From the NCBI RefSeq assembly GCF_019237635.1, contig NZ_JAFAGS010000094.1, forward strand, positions 1 to 58,568: DNA of 58,568 nucleotides. The letters are read 5' to 3'. Every line of letters starts with the position of its first letter. Position 1 is the stretch's first letter. Origin of the DNA: Pluralibacter sp. Its GTDB lineage: Bacteria > Pseudomonadota > Gammaproteobacteria > Enterobacterales > Enterobacteriaceae. The notes under the pieces are model-generated. The model was not told the origin of the DNA. It searched no databases and saw nothing but the letters and a program-made list of their open reading frames with translations. Position numbers and translations under genes: made by a program. This document shows, in pieces, positions 24,016 to 35,929 of the stretch.

Positions 24016-24435
24016 ATGGCAATGACTTACCACCTGGATGTCGTCAGCGCAGAGCAACAAATGTTCTCTGGTCTGGTCGAGAAAATCCAGGTAACGGGTT
24101 GCGAAGGTGAACTGGGTATTTACCCGGGTCACGCCCCGCTGCTCACCGCCATTAAGCCTGGTATGATCCGCATCGTTAAACAGTTCGGTCATGAAGAGTT
24201 TATCTATCTGTCTGGCGGCATTCTTGAAGTGCAGCCTGGTACCGTGACCGTTCTGGCTGATACCGCGATTCGTGGTCAGGATCTCGACGAAGCGCGAGCC
24301 CTGGAATCGAAGCGTAAAGCGGAAGAGCACATTAAGAGCTCTCACGGCGACGTGGATTACGCTCAGGCGTCTGCGGAACTGGCCAAAGCGATCGCGAAAC
24401 TGCGCGTTATCGAGTTGACCAAAAAAGCGATGTAA
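24016..24435 (+). CDS. atpC: F1Fo ATP synthase subunit epsilon, AtpC
   Basis: Epsilon sits at the base of the rotor and inhibits ATP hydrolysis. The 139-residue product has an N-terminal beta-sandwich (residues 1-85) with [10 protein letters not shown]-like [16 protein letters not shown], and a C-terminal helical hairpin rich in Ala, Glu and Lys ending ELTKKAM. It is the last gene of the operon, before a strong terminator. Confidence 0.97.
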   Translation: MAMTYHLDVVSAEQQMFSGLVEKIQVTGCEGELGIYPGHAPLLTAIKPGMIRIVKQFGHEEFIYLSGGILEVQPGTVTVLADTAIRGQDLDEARALESKRKAEEHIKSSHGDVDYAQASAELAKAIAKLRVIELTKKAM

Positions 24436-24455
24436 CACCGGCTTGAAAGCACAAA

Positions 24456-24487
24456 AGCCAGTCTGGTTTCCAGACTGGCTTTTTTTA
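24456..24487 (+). terminator. atp operon terminator
   Basis: A perfect 11-bp stem, AGCCAGTCTGG / CCAGACTGGCT, with a 3-base loop is followed by a run of seven T residues. It lies 20 bases after the atpC stop: a strong Rho-independent terminator. Confidence 0.95.
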
Positions 24488-24735
24488 TGCCTTGCGCGCA
24501 GGCTTTATTCAATCGACAAAAAAACAGCGAAAGCAAAAGCATAGCCGCTAAACTTCAGATTACTGGCATTTATTACGGGACAAATCGGGTTACGATGGCC
24601 GAAAATAGCCGGATGAAATCGTTTTATGCCCGGGCGCTGAGCATTTTTCCTACATTCCATTTCATGATGCAAAATATGTAGAATTTTCAACGCGAAAGGT
24701 TTTTACTTCCCACTCAAACTACCGTCAGGATACGT

Positions 24736-26106
24736 ATGTCAAACAGTGCGATGAGCGTGGTTATCCTTGCCGCAGGCAAAGGTACCCGCATGTATTCCGA
24801 TCTTCCGAAAGTGCTGCACACGTTGGCAGGAAAGCCGATGGTTCAGCATGTCATTGATGCTGCGAAACATTTAGGCGCGGTTCAGGTGCATCTGGTGTAT
24901 GGCCACGGCGGCGAACTACTTAAGCAAACGCTGTGTGAAGATAAGCTCAACTGGGTGCTACAGGCTGAACAGTTGGGGACCGGCCATGCGATGCAGCAGG
25001 CGGCGCCGTTCTTCGCCGACGACGAAGAGATAATGATGCTGTACGGCGACGTACCGCTTATCTCCGTTGAAACCCTCAGGCGCCTGCGCGAGGCAAAACC
25101 GCAGGGCGGCATCGGGCTGCTGACGGTGAAGCTGGACAACCCGACAGGTTATGGTCGCATTACGCGTGAAAACGGCAGTGTCAGCGGTATCGTCGAGCAG
25201 AAAGACGCGACCCAGGAACAGCGTCAGATTAAAGAGATCAACACCGGTATTTTGATTGCCGGCGGCGCGGATTTAAAACGCTGGCTATTGAAGCTCAACA
25301 ACAACAATGCCCAGGGCGAGTATTACATCACCGACATTATCGCCATGGCCTATCAGGAAGGCCGCGAAATTGCCGCCGTTCACCCCGATCGTCTGAGTGA
25401 AGTGGAAGGCGTCAACAACCGCCTGCAACTCTCTCGTCTTGAGCGCGTCTACCAGAGCGAGCAGGCGGAAAAGCTGTTGCTGGCGGGTGTAATGCTGCGC
25501 GATCCCTCACGTTTTGATCTCCGCGGCACACTCTCGCACGGGCGTGATGTGGAAATTGATACTAACGTTATTCTTGAAGGTCGCGTCACCCTCGGCAATC
25601 GCGTCAAAATCGGCGCTGGCTGCGTGATTAAAAACAGCGTCATTGGCGATGATTGCGAAATCAGTCCGTATTCGGTCGTTGAGGATGCACAGCTTGACGT
25701 CGCGTGCACGATTGGCCCATTTGCCCGTCTGCGCCCTGGCGCGCAGCTGCTGGAAGGGGCGCACGTCGGCAACTTCGTCGAGATGAAAAAAGCGCGTCTG
25801 GGTAAAGGTTCTAAAGCAGGCCACCTGAGCTACCTGGGCGATGCGGAAATTGGCGACAACGTGAATATCGGCGCCGGTACGATTACCTGTAACTACGATG
25901 GCGCGAACAAATTCAAAACCATCATTGGTGATGACGTGTTTGTCGGTTCCGATACTCAACTGGTGGCGCCGGTCAGCGTCGGTAAAGGCGCGACCATTGC
26001 GGCGGGTACGACCGTAACGCGCGATATCGCCGACAATGAACTGGTATTAAGCCGCGTGCCGCAGACCCACAAGCAGGGCTGGCAGCGCCCGGTGAAGAAA
26101 AAGTAA
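24736..26106 (+). CDS. glmU: Bifunctional GlmU (uridyltransferase / glucosamine-1-P acetyltransferase)
   Basis: GlmU makes UDP-N-acetylglucosamine, the shared precursor of peptidoglycan and LPS. The N-terminal domain has the nucleotidyltransferase loop LAAGKGTRM (residues 11-19). From about residue 250 to the end, a left-handed beta-helix of hexapeptide repeats carries the acetyltransferase site, with [18 protein letters not shown] and NYDGANK motifs. The 456 residues match E. coli. The preceding 300-base gap after the atp terminator would carry its promoter. It is followed by glmS. Confidence 0.98.
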   Translation: MSNSAMSVVILAAGKGTRMYSDLPKVLHTLAGKPMVQHVIDAAKHLGAVQVHLVYGHGGELLKQTLCEDKLNWVLQAEQLGTGHAMQQAAPFFADDEEIMMLYGDVPLISVETLRRLREAKPQGGIGLLTVKLDNPTGYGRITRENGSVSGIVEQKDATQEQRQIKEINTGILIAGGADLKRWLLKLNNNNAQGEYYITDIIAMAYQEGREIAAVHPDRLSEVEGVNNRLQLSRLERVYQSEQAEKLLLAGVMLRDPSRFDLRGTLSHGRDVEIDTNVILEGRVTLGNRVKIGAGCVIKNSVIGDDCEISPYSVVEDAQLDVACTIGPFARLRPGAQLLEGAHVGNFVEMKKARLGKGSKAGHLSYLGDAEIGDNVNIGAGTITCNYDGANKFKTIIGDDVFVGSDTQLVAPVSVGKGATIAAGTTVTRDIADNELVLSRVPQTHKQGWQRPVKKK

Positions 26107-26116
26107 ACGGTTTTCT

Positions 26117-26150
26117 CTCTTCCTTTGCGGGAAGAGGTCAGGGTGAGGGG
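26117..26150. repeat. boxC-like repeat in the glmU-glmS gap
   Basis: CTCTTCC (26117-26123) and GGAAGAG (26130-26136) form a 7-bp stem, followed by GTCAGGGTGAGGGG. The hairpin plus GGGTGAGGG tail has the look of the boxC extragenic repeat of enterobacteria. It sits in the 177-base gap where the glmUS mRNA is processed in E. coli. Confidence 0.5.
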
Positions 26151-26283
26151 ATAATATAATCCCCCGCCCAATGGCACTACCCATAAAAATAACCCCACTC
26201 TCTACAAGGCTCGGGGCGCCCGGAAAAGGGCAAACAGGTCAGCGACAACGCATGGCATAACGCCATATTCAGGAAATTTAACT

Positions 26284-28113
26284 ATGTGTGGAATTGTTGG
26301 CGCAGTCGCGCAGCGTGATATTGCTGAGATCCTTCTCGAAGGTCTTCGTCGTCTGGAATACCGTGGCTATGACTCTGCCGGGTTGACCGTTGTTGATAGC
26401 GAAGGGCAAATGACACGCCTGCGTCGTCTCGGAAAAGTGCAGATGCTGGCTCAGGCGGCGGAAGAACATCCGCTGCATGGCGGCACCGGTATTGCGCATA
26501 CCCGTTGGGCGACGCATGGAGAACCTTCCGAAGGCAACGCGCATCCTCATGTGTCAGAACACATCGTTGTGGTTCACAACGGTATTATCGAAAACCACGA
26601 GCCGCTGCGCGAAACGTTGAAGTCTCGCGGCTACGCTTTTGTGTCGGAAACCGATACCGAAGTGATCGCGCACCTGGTGCACTGGGAGCTGGAGCAGGGC
26701 GGTACGCTGCGTGAGGCGGTACTGCGCGCGATCCCGCAGCTGCGCGGCGCCTACGGCACGGTTATCATGGATACCCGCGATCCGAGCACCCTGCTGGCGG
26801 CCCGTTCCGGCAGCCCGCTGGTCATTGGTCTGGGCATGGGTGAGAACTTTATCGCCTCCGATCAGCTGGCTCTGCTGCCGGTAACCCGTCGCTTTATCTT
26901 CCTCGAAGAGGGCGATATCGCAGAGGTGACCCGTCGTTCGGTCACCCTCTTCGACAAATCCGGCGCACAGGTACAACGCCAGGATATCGAGTCCAATCTG
27001 CAATACGACGCGGGTGATAAAGGTATCTACCGCCACTACATGCAAAAAGAGATTTACGAGCAGCCGAACGCGATTAAAAACACCCTGACCGGGCGTATCC
27101 GCCACGGCCAGGTAGATCTCAGCGAGCTGGGTGCGAATGCCAATGAAATGCTCGCGAAGGTTGAGCATATCCAGATTGTCGCCTGCGGTACGTCCTACAA
27201 CTCCGGTATGGTTTCCCGTTACTGGTTTGAAGCGCTGGCCGGTGTGCCGTGCGATGTCGAGATCGCCTCCGAGTTCCGTTATCGCAAGTCCGCGGTACGT
27301 CGTAACAGCCTGATGATCACCCTTTCCCAGTCTGGTGAAACGGCGGATACGCTGGCGGCGCTGCGCCTGTCCAAAGAGCTGGGCTACCTCGGTTCGCTGG
27401 CGATTTGCAACGTGCCGGGCTCTTCGCTGGTGCGCGAATCCGATCTCGCGCTGATGACCAAAGCGGGAACCGAAATCGGCGTGGCTTCCACCAAAGCGTT
27501 CACTACCCAACTGACGGTTCTGCTGATGCTGGTGGCGAAGCTGTCGCAGCTGAAAGGGCTGGATGCCGCTATTGAGCAGGATATCGTTCAGGGCTTGCAG
27601 GCGCTGCCGAGCCGCATCGAACAGATGCTGTCGCAGGATAAACGCATTGAGCAGCTTGCTGAAGATTTCTCCGACAAGCATCACGCGCTGTTCCTTGGCC
27701 GCGGCGATCAGTATCCGATTGCCCTGGAAGGCGCGCTGAAGCTCAAAGAGATTTCCTACATTCATGCGGAAGCGTATGCCGCAGGCGAGCTGAAGCACGG
27801 CCCGCTGGCGCTGATCGACGCCGATATGCCGGTTATCGTGGTGGCGCCGAATAACGAGCTGTTGGAAAAACTGAAATCCAATATCGAAGAAGTTCGCGCC
27901 CGCGGTGGTCATCTGTATGTTTTTGCCGATCGCGATGCTGGCTTCTCCAGCAGCGACAACATGCACATCATTGAGATGCCGCATGTGGAAGAGGCGATTG
28001 CGCCTATCTTCTACACCGTTCCGCTGCAACTGCTCGCCTATCACGTGGCGCTGATCAAAGGCACAGATGTTGACCAGCCGCGTAACCTGGCGAAATCGGT
28101 GACGGTTGAATAA
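26284..28113 (+). CDS. glmS: Glucosamine-6-phosphate synthase GlmS
   Basis: GlmS converts fructose 6-phosphate and glutamine to glucosamine 6-phosphate, the first step of amino-sugar synthesis. The 609-residue protein has the nucleophilic Cys right after Met1 ([11 protein letters not shown]) in an N-terminal Ntn glutaminase domain, then two SIS sugar-isomerase domains ([12 protein letters not shown] near 347 and [19 protein letters not shown] near 475). It ends with the conserved [13 protein letters not shown]. In E. coli, glmS mRNA is activated by the small RNA GlmZ; I have not placed a pairing site. Its end carries the Tn7 target. Confidence 0.98.
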   Translation: MCGIVGAVAQRDIAEILLEGLRRLEYRGYDSAGLTVVDSEGQMTRLRRLGKVQMLAQAAEEHPLHGGTGIAHTRWATHGEPSEGNAHPHVSEHIVVVHNGIIENHEPLRETLKSRGYAFVSETDTEVIAHLVHWELEQGGTLREAVLRAIPQLRGAYGTVIMDTRDPSTLLAARSGSPLVIGLGMGENFIASDQLALLPVTRRFIFLEEGDIAEVTRRSVTLFDKSGAQVQRQDIESNLQYDAGDKGIYRHYMQKEIYEQPNAIKNTLTGRIRHGQVDLSELGANANEMLAKVEHIQIVACGTSYNSGMVSRYWFEALAGVPCDVEIASEFRYRKSAVRRNSLMITLSQSGETADTLAALRLSKELGYLGSLAICNVPGSSLVRESDLALMTKAGTEIGVASTKAFTTQLTVLLMLVAKLSQLKGLDAAIEQDIVQGLQALPSRIEQMLSQDKRIEQLAEDFSDKHHALFLGRGDQYPIALEGALKLKEISYIHAEAYAAGELKHGPLALIDADMPVIVVAPNNELLEKLKSNIEEVRARGGHLYVFADRDAGFSSSDNMHIIEMPHVEEAIAPIFYTVPLQLLAYHVALIKGTDVDQPRNLAKSVTVE

Positions 28114-28140
28114 AATGCGTCCCTCACCAAAATAAATTTG
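28078..28140 (+). other. Tn7 attachment region (attTn7), apparently unoccupied
   Basis: The last 36 bases of glmS encode the conserved tail [11 protein letters not shown], the sequence that TnsD reads in known attTn7 sites; insertion normally falls about 25 bases after the stop. Here the glmS stop is followed by an ordinary terminator, and no tnsABCDE genes or Tn7-like ends are seen nearby. The site is known from the family; occupancy by other DNA is discussed in the findings. Confidence 0.6.
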
Positions 28141-28151
28141 GTGGTAACGCA

Positions 28152-28195
28152 AAAAATCCGGTGATGCCGCTTGAAAGGCATACCGGATTTTTTTT
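28152..28195 (+). terminator. glmS terminator
   Basis: AAAAATCCGGT-ATGCC (with one bulged G at 28163) pairs with GGCAT-ACCGGATTTTT across an 8-base loop, and the 3' arm runs into a stretch of T residues. A long Rho-independent terminator about 40 bases after glmS; the A-rich left arm suggests that it could also work from the other side. Confidence 0.9.
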
Positions 28196-28255
28196 ATGGT
28201 CGAACACCAACCACAAATAAGACGTCGCTGCTGCTGAAATGAGGGAATAACTCTG

Positions 28256-29158
28256 ATGCCTCAGGATTACAGAAAGCAGATTTTTAAGGCGATGGACTAC
28301 ATCAGCCAGCGTCTTTATCTTAACCCTACGCTTGAAGAAATCGCCAGCGAGGTGGCGATTTCCAGTTTTCACTTTCACCGTATTTTCCGGGCGCAGGTGG
28401 GGGAAACTATCGCGGAGTTCACCCGTCGGCTGCGGATGGAAAGAGCTGCAATAGGCTTGATGGAATCTCCGCAAGGCGACATTACCCGGCTTGCGCTGCG
28501 CATAGGCTTTTCCAGCTCACAGAATTTTGCCAAAGCGTTTCGTCACCACTTTTCCTTATCCCCGGGTGAATTTCGCCGCCGTCATCTCGCGACAATGAAA
28601 AGCAAGGCAGGAAACGTCGCGCCACCGAAAACTGCCTATTCTCAACTCGATGCGATGCAGGCGGCAATGAACGACGTTACGTTTTTATCCGCCAACATTG
28701 TGTCATTGCCTGCCAGGCGAGTGGCATATATGCGCAGGCTCGGGCCATACGGGAAAGAAACATGTCAATTAACGCATCAGGATTTGCTGGCCTTGTTTCC
28801 AGCAAGAACCCCCTTACAGCCAGCCGGGATGCTGTGCATCTATTGGGATGCGCCTGAAATTACGTTAGCGTCAAAATGCCGCACCGATGTTGGTTTTGAG
28901 CTCTCCCCTGGAGAGAAGCCTGACAGAGGCGTTGCGGTGCAGACGCTTTCAGCAGGAACCTACGCCGTGTGTAAATTTGCGGCCTGCTGTGAACGGATAG
29001 AGGATACCTGGGATATTGCGTTGGCCTGGGTCAAAACCCGGGGGTATATTCATGGCGACAGGCCTTGCTATGAAAAATATTATAATGAAACCGATACTAT
29101 CCGTGATTACTATGTTTATGATATTTGCATCCCTTTAAAAAACACACCAGAAGAATAA
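28256..29158 (+). CDS. AraC-family regulator with C-terminal GyrI-like domain
   Basis: This 300-residue protein has an AraC double helix-turn-helix at its N-terminus (residues about 8-106, including ALRIGFSSSQNFAKAFRHHFSLSPGEFRR), then a GyrI-like/effector-binding domain (about 125-295), in the manner of Rob and SbmC-related regulators. Those domains bind small hydrophobic or cationic ligands. It lies between the glmS terminator and the amidohydrolase, 51 bases from the latter and in the same direction, so it may control it. The pair is absent at this site in E. coli K-12. Its ligand and targets are unknown; no gene name applies. Confidence 0.88.
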   Translation: MPQDYRKQIFKAMDYISQRLYLNPTLEEIASEVAISSFHFHRIFRAQVGETIAEFTRRLRMERAAIGLMESPQGDITRLALRIGFSSSQNFAKAFRHHFSLSPGEFRRRHLATMKSKAGNVAPPKTAYSQLDAMQAAMNDVTFLSANIVSLPARRVAYMRRLGPYGKETCQLTHQDLLALFPARTPLQPAGMLCIYWDAPEITLASKCRTDVGFELSPGEKPDRGVAVQTLSAGTYAVCKFAACCERIEDTWDIALAWVKTRGYIHGDRPCYEKYYNETDTIRDYYVYDICIPLKNTPEE

Positions 29159-29209
29159 CGTCTTACAACAATTATTATCGTGTTTATTCGCAACGCAACG
29201 GAGTTAATG

Positions 29210-30964
29210 ATGAAACGTTTGACGATTTTTCTGGCAAGTACGCTGGCTATTTCCTCTTTTACTGTTTGTGCTCAGCAGAACAATAACAGAGTTCTTATCT
29301 ATGGTGGTGAAATATATAGCGCAGACCCTGACGATCCGCACCCGGAAGCCATCGGTATCGAAGGTAAGAATATTATTGCGGTGGGGCGCTATCAGGATGT
29401 GCTGCATCAGATGGGACAGGACGCAAAACGGGTAGACCTGCAAGGGAAGTACCTGATGCCGGGCATGATCGACACGCATGCTCATGTCGCTGATGCTGGG
29501 TTTCAGACCCTAACGCTCGAGTTTCCTGAAGGAATGAAAAATGCTGGCGAAATAACGTCTTTTGTCGAGAAAAATAAAAATAACCCACAGCGTGATATTC
29601 AGGGAATACAGTACTACAGTAATGTTTCTTTGGATTACTGGAATAATATAAATCTGTTAGATACCGTTTTTAACGCGCCAGCGTATAAAAATATTCCGGT
29701 TGTCCTGGCTGGATATGATGCTCATACCGGTTGGGTTAACCAGGCCATGCTGCGCAAAGCGGGAATAACCCCCGAGATGTTACGTACAGCAGACAGCCGT
29801 ATTAAAGCGGGTACAGGATTAACGCCAGATGGCAAAATAAATGGCTTTGTGACGGAAGGGGCATGGGATCGGGTATTGAGCTCAATTCCTCCGGTGGACG
29901 ATGCAAAAATAGCGCAATCCATTACGGCGGGCGCGAATGTGATGAATCGCTTTGGCGTGACGGCCTGGATGGAGCCGCTGAGCAACATTCGTCCGCTGGC
30001 GCCTATGTTTGATGCCAACCCGGGCCGCTCGGATGAGGGGTTACTTCCCGCCTATACGTCGCTGGCGAAGGCCGGGAAATTAACCGCGCACGTTACCGGG
30101 CTGGCGTTGGTCAATATTAATGCTTCGCCTTCGGCGATTGATGATGTTGTGGCGCTGCGCGAGAGATTTTCGTCAACCGCAGACTTCGGGCTGGCAGGGA
30201 TTAAAATTTTCCAGGATGGGGTTATCGAATACCCCTCCCAGACGGCAAAACTGAGCCAGCCTTATCTTAATCGCCCTGGTTATAGCGGCGATAACTCGCT
30301 GGATAAGGTGAAGTATTGCCAGCTGATTGCCAAAGCTGATGCTGAACGTCTGATCGTGCATTTCCATGCGATTGGCGATCGTGCCGTACAGGAGTCTCTT
30401 GATGCGGTCGCCTGCGCCCGTAAGGAAAATGGCGACAGCCATATACTGCACAGTATCACCCACCTTGAAGTGGTAAGCCCGCAAAGCTTTCCCCGTTTTC
30501 AGCAGCTGAACGTCGCGGCTTCCATGCAGCTCTTGTGGGCGGGTAAAGATGGCGCCTCGACGATGCTGGTGGACGGAAAAGTACCTGCGCCGTTATTACA
30601 GCATCTCTACCCTGCAGGCGAACTGTATCGCCACCATGCGCTGATAGCTGGCGCCAGCGACTGGCCTGTCTCCAGCCCTAATCCGCTGCTGGCGATTTAT
30701 ACCGCCGTTACGCGTATCGGCGAGCAGGGCGAGTTGCCTCCGGATAGCGAGAAAATCAGCAGGGCGGCGATGTTGCAGGCGTACACCCTGAACGCCGCGA
30801 AAGTCATTGGCCGTGATAACGCGATAGGCTCCATTGCGGTTGGAAAAAGCGCGGACCTGGTTCTGTTCGATCGCAACCTGGAGAAGGTAAGCATCGAAAA
30901 ACTCAGAGATGCCAATGTTATCTGGACGATGTTTGAAGGCCAGACCGTATACCACGGACGCTAA
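29210..30964 (+). CDS. Exported amidohydrolase (Amidohydro_3 / YtcJ-like)
   Basis: A 584-residue metal-dependent hydrolase of the amidohydrolase-3 group (relatives of YtcJ and N-substituted formamide deformylase). Residues 1-21 form a Sec signal peptide (MKRLTIFLAS..., cleavage after VCA before QQN), so it should work in the periplasm, unusual for a family that is often cytoplasmic. The HxH metal motif is in MPGMIDTHAHV (about residue 92); later metal-site candidates are IVHFHAIGDRAVQ and GASDWPVSSPNP. I chose the ATG at 29210, six bases after GGAG, over starts at 29180 and 29207. The substrate is unknown. Its first half is more AT-rich than its neighbours, which suggests transfer. Confidence 0.85.
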   Translation: MKRLTIFLASTLAISSFTVCAQQNNNRVLIYGGEIYSADPDDPHPEAIGIEGKNIIAVGRYQDVLHQMGQDAKRVDLQGKYLMPGMIDTHAHVADAGFQTLTLEFPEGMKNAGEITSFVEKNKNNPQRDIQGIQYYSNVSLDYWNNINLLDTVFNAPAYKNIPVVLAGYDAHTGWVNQAMLRKAGITPEMLRTADSRIKAGTGLTPDGKINGFVTEGAWDRVLSSIPPVDDAKIAQSITAGANVMNRFGVTAWMEPLSNIRPLAPMFDANPGRSDEGLLPAYTSLAKAGKLTAHVTGLALVNINASPSAIDDVVALRERFSSTADFGLAGIKIFQDGVIEYPSQTAKLSQPYLNRPGYSGDNSLDKVKYCQLIAKADAERLIVHFHAIGDRAVQESLDAVACARKENGDSHILHSITHLEVVSPQSFPRFQQLNVAASMQLLWAGKDGASTMLVDGKVPAPLLQHLYPAGELYRHHALIAGASDWPVSSPNPLLAIYTAVTRIGEQGELPPDSEKISRAAMLQAYTLNAAKVIGRDNAIGSIAVGKSADLVLFDRNLEKVSIEKLRDANVIWTMFEGQTVYHGR

Positions 30965-30977
30965 GCTCATCGAAAAG

Positions 30978-30993
30978 GCTGCCAAACGGCAGC
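30978..30993 (+). terminator. Possible terminator after the amidohydrolase
   Basis: GCTGCC / GGCAGC with a 4-base loop is followed by the pyrimidine-rich TATTCTCTTCTC. It lies 13 bases after the stop codon at 30964. The stem is short and the T-run broken, so this is a weak call. A second inverted repeat (ACCCGG ... CCGGGT) follows near 31028-31054. Confidence 0.5.
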
Positions 30994-31189
30994 TATTCTC
31001 TTCTCTTCTGCCTGTTTTTTCATCACCCGGTAAAAGAATACGCTTCGCCGGGTTGATGACAAACTGTCATCTTTGACTACGCTTTTAGGTGTCACAAAAA
31101 TAAAACTTCACTGACAATTGGCTGTCATAAATATTTATAACTTATTGATATTAAATGTATTTATTTGTTCAGTTTATCTAAAATTTCGA

Positions 31190-31244
31190 TTGTCATAAAA
31201 CTGTCATAATTCGTACATTTAACTGTCACCTGTTTGTCCTATTT
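31190..31244 (+). promoter_or_regulatory. Pho boxes and promoter of the pst operon
   Basis: Five consecutive 11-base units carry the PhoB repeat (CTGTCAT-type): TTGTCATAAAA at 31190, CTGTCATAATT at 31201, CGTACATTTAA at 31212, CTGTCACCTGT at 31223 and TTGTCCTATTT at 31234. The first, second and fourth fit best. This array and its TATTTTGC end match the E. coli pstS promoter, where phosphorylated PhoB turns on transcription during phosphate starvation. Further CTGTCAT copies lie upstream around 31060 and 31125. Confidence 0.9.
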
Positions 31245-31296
31245 TGCTCACCGTAGCCACTTAAACAACGATTTACGAATTCTTGCAGGAGACATT

Positions 31297-32337
31297 ATGA
31301 AAGTTATGCGTACCACTGTCGCAACTGTTGTCGCCGCGACCTTATCGATGAGCGCTTTCTCTGCATTTGCAGCAGCGAGCCTGACTGGCGCTGGTGCAAC
31401 GTTCCCTGCGCCGGTGTATGCCAAATGGGCGGATACCTACCAGAAAGAAACCGGCAACAAGGTTAACTATCAGGGTATCGGCTCCTCCGGTGGCGTTAAA
31501 CAAATCACAGCAAATACCGTTGACTTCGGCGCGTCTGACGCCCCGCTGAGCGACGATAAGCTCTCTCAGGAAGGCCTGTTCCAGTTCCCGACCGTAATCG
31601 GCGGTGTCGTGCTGGCGGTTAACCTGCCTGGCTTCAAATCCGGCGAGCTGGTGCTCGACGGCAAAACCCTGGGCGATATCTACCTGGGCAACATCAAAAA
31701 GTGGGACGACGAAGCGATTGTTAAACTGAACCCGGGCAAGAAACTGCCTTCTCAGAACATCGCCGTGGTTCGTCGCGCTGACGGTTCTGGCACCTCTTTC
31801 GTCTTCACCAGCTACCTGGCTAAAGTGAACGAAGAGTGGAAATCCAAAATCGGCGCTGGTTCTACCGTTAACTGGCCGACGGGTCTGGGCGGTAAAGGCA
31901 ACGACGGTATCGCTGCTTTCGTACAGCGTCTGCCGGGCTCCATCGGCTACGTTGAATATGCTTACGCGAAGCAGAACAACCTGACCTACACCAAGCTGAA
32001 GTCTGCTGATGGCGCTGACGTCAGCCCGACCGAACAGAGCTTCTCCAACGCGGCGAAAGGCGCTGACTGGAGCAAATCTTTCGCTCAGGACCTGACCAAC
32101 CAGAAAGGCGCGGACGTGTGGCCAATCACCTCCACCACCTTCATTCTGGTGCACAAAGAGCAGAAGAAACCTGAGCAGGGCGCTGAAGTGCTGAAATTCT
32201 TTGACTGGGCCTATAAAAACGGCAGCAAAGAAGCGAATGCGCTGGATTACGCTTCTCTGCCGGAAAGCGTGGTTGAGCAGGTACGTGCTGCATGGAAGAC
32301 CAACGTAAAAGACAGCAGCGGTAAAGCGCTGTACTAA
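31297..32337 (+). CDS. pstS: Phosphate-binding protein PstS
   Basis: PstS captures inorganic phosphate in the periplasm for the PstCAB transporter. The 346-residue precursor has a 25-residue signal peptide ([12 protein letters not shown]..., cleavage after AFA near ASLTGAG) and the conserved phosphate-binding segments [20 protein letters not shown] and [11 protein letters not shown] chose the ATG at 31297 with an AGGAG ribosome site; an in-frame upstream start would lie in the promoter. It is followed by a REP-like hairpin that probably stabilises its mRNA. Confidence 0.98.
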   Translation: MKVMRTTVATVVAATLSMSAFSAFAAASLTGAGATFPAPVYAKWADTYQKETGNKVNYQGIGSSGGVKQITANTVDFGASDAPLSDDKLSQEGLFQFPTVIGGVVLAVNLPGFKSGELVLDGKTLGDIYLGNIKKWDDEAIVKLNPGKKLPSQNIAVVRRADGSGTSFVFTSYLAKVNEEWKSKIGAGSTVNWPTGLGGKGNDGIAAFVQRLPGSIGYVEYAYAKQNNLTYTKLKSADGADVSPTEQSFSNAAKGADWSKSFAQDLTNQKGADVWPITSTTFILVHKEQKKPEQGAEVLKFFDWAYKNGSKEANALDYASLPESVVEQVRAAWKTNVKDSSGKALY

Positions 32338-32356
32338 TTGGAAAAAATAACGAAAA

Positions 32357-32386
32357 TGGCGGGTGGTGATGGTGCTTACCCGCCCA
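32357..32386. repeat. REP-like hairpin between pstS and pstC
   Basis: GGCGGGT (32358-32364) pairs with ACCCGCC (32378-32384). The core is shared with hairpins at 16258-16283 and 35849-35875. It lies inside the pst operon just after pstS, where it could protect the abundant pstS message from 3' decay. The role is inferred. Confidence 0.7.
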
Positions 32387-32416
32387 TATTCGTAAAACGT
32401 CTTAACTGAAGAGTAA

Positions 32417-35089
<2,673 letters not shown>

Positions 35090-35115
35090 TTTGCTTTAGT
35101 GCATGTGGAGAAACC

Positions 35116-35841
35116 ATGGACAACCTTAACCTTAATAAACATATTTCCGGCCAGTTCAACGCAGAACTGGAGCATATTCGTACCCAGGTGATGACCATGG
35201 GCGGGCTGGTGGAGCAGCAACTGTCTGATGCGATCACTGCCATGCATAACCAGGATAGTGAACTGGCGAAACGCGTCATCGATGGCGACAAACAGGTCAA
35301 CATGATGGAAGTGGCGATTGATGAGGCCTGTGTGCGCATCATCGCCAAACGTCAGCCGACGGCGAGCGACCTGCGTCTGGTGATGGCTATCATTAAAACC
35401 ATCGCCGAGCTTGAGCGTATCGGCGACGTGGCGGATAAAATCTGCCGTACGGCGCTGGAGAAGTTCTCTCAGCAGCACCAGCCTCTGCTGGTGAGCCTGG
35501 AGTCGCTGGGTCGTCATACCGTCCAGATGCTGCACGACGTGCTCGACGCGTTTGCGCGTATGGATCTTGATGAAGCGGTACGTATTTACCGTGAAGACAA
35601 GAAAGTGGATCAGGAGTATGAAGGCATTGTGCGTCAGCTGATGACCTACATGATGGAAGACTCCCGTACGATCCCGAGCGTGCTGACCGCGTTGTTCTGC
35701 GCCCGTTCAATCGAGCGTATCGGTGACCGTTGCCAGAATATTTGCGAGTACATCTTCTACTTCGTCAAAGGCCAGGACTTCCGTCACGTGGGCGGCGATG
35801 AACTGGAAAAACTGCTGGCGGAAAAAGAGCCGAAAGCGTGA
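35116..35841 (+). CDS. phoU: Phosphate signalling regulator PhoU
   Basis: PhoU links the Pst transporter to the PhoR/PhoB two-component system and keeps the Pho regulon off when phosphate is plentiful. The 241-residue, all-helical protein has two PhoU repeats; conserved metal-site helices contain [16 protein letters not shown] and [17 protein letters not shown] chose the ATG at 35116 ([14 protein letters not shown], as in E. coli). It closes the pst operon, followed by a REP-like hairpin. Confidence 0.97.
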   Translation: MDNLNLNKHISGQFNAELEHIRTQVMTMGGLVEQQLSDAITAMHNQDSELAKRVIDGDKQVNMMEVAIDEACVRIIAKRQPTASDLRLVMAIIKTIAELERIGDVADKICRTALEKFSQQHQPLLVSLESLGRHTVQMLHDVLDAFARMDLDEAVRIYREDKKVDQEYEGIVRQLMTYMMEDSRTIPSVLTALFCARSIERIGDRCQNICEYIFYFVKGQDFRHVGGDELEKLLAEKEPKA

Positions 35842-35848
35842 TGTTTGT

Positions 35849-35875
35849 GGCGGGTGGCGCTGATGCTTACCCGCC
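35849..35875. repeat. REP-like hairpin after phoU
   Basis: GGCGGGT (35849-35855) and ACCCGCC (35869-35875) form a 7-bp stem around GGCGCTGATGCTT, then CTACAATA. It shares its loop and tail with the elements near 16258 and 32358. It lies 8 bases after the phoU stop, where it may act as the transcript 3' end; the convergent yieH ends at 35930. Confidence 0.75.
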
Positions 35876-35929
35876 CTACAATACCAGCCCGTTTTTTTCC
35901 CTCGCTCCTCTGGGGAGAAAACCGGAAAC

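Noticed and set aside
26554-28152. A 532-codon open frame opposite glmS
   Set aside because: Same cause: codon bias of glmS. Its sequence shows no domain, and it would run through the glmS terminator.
28114-31296. A Tn7-like transposon at attTn7
   Set aside because: No tns genes and no terminal repeats are seen. The inserted pair is too small and lacks any mobility gene, so I only call it accessory DNA near the site.
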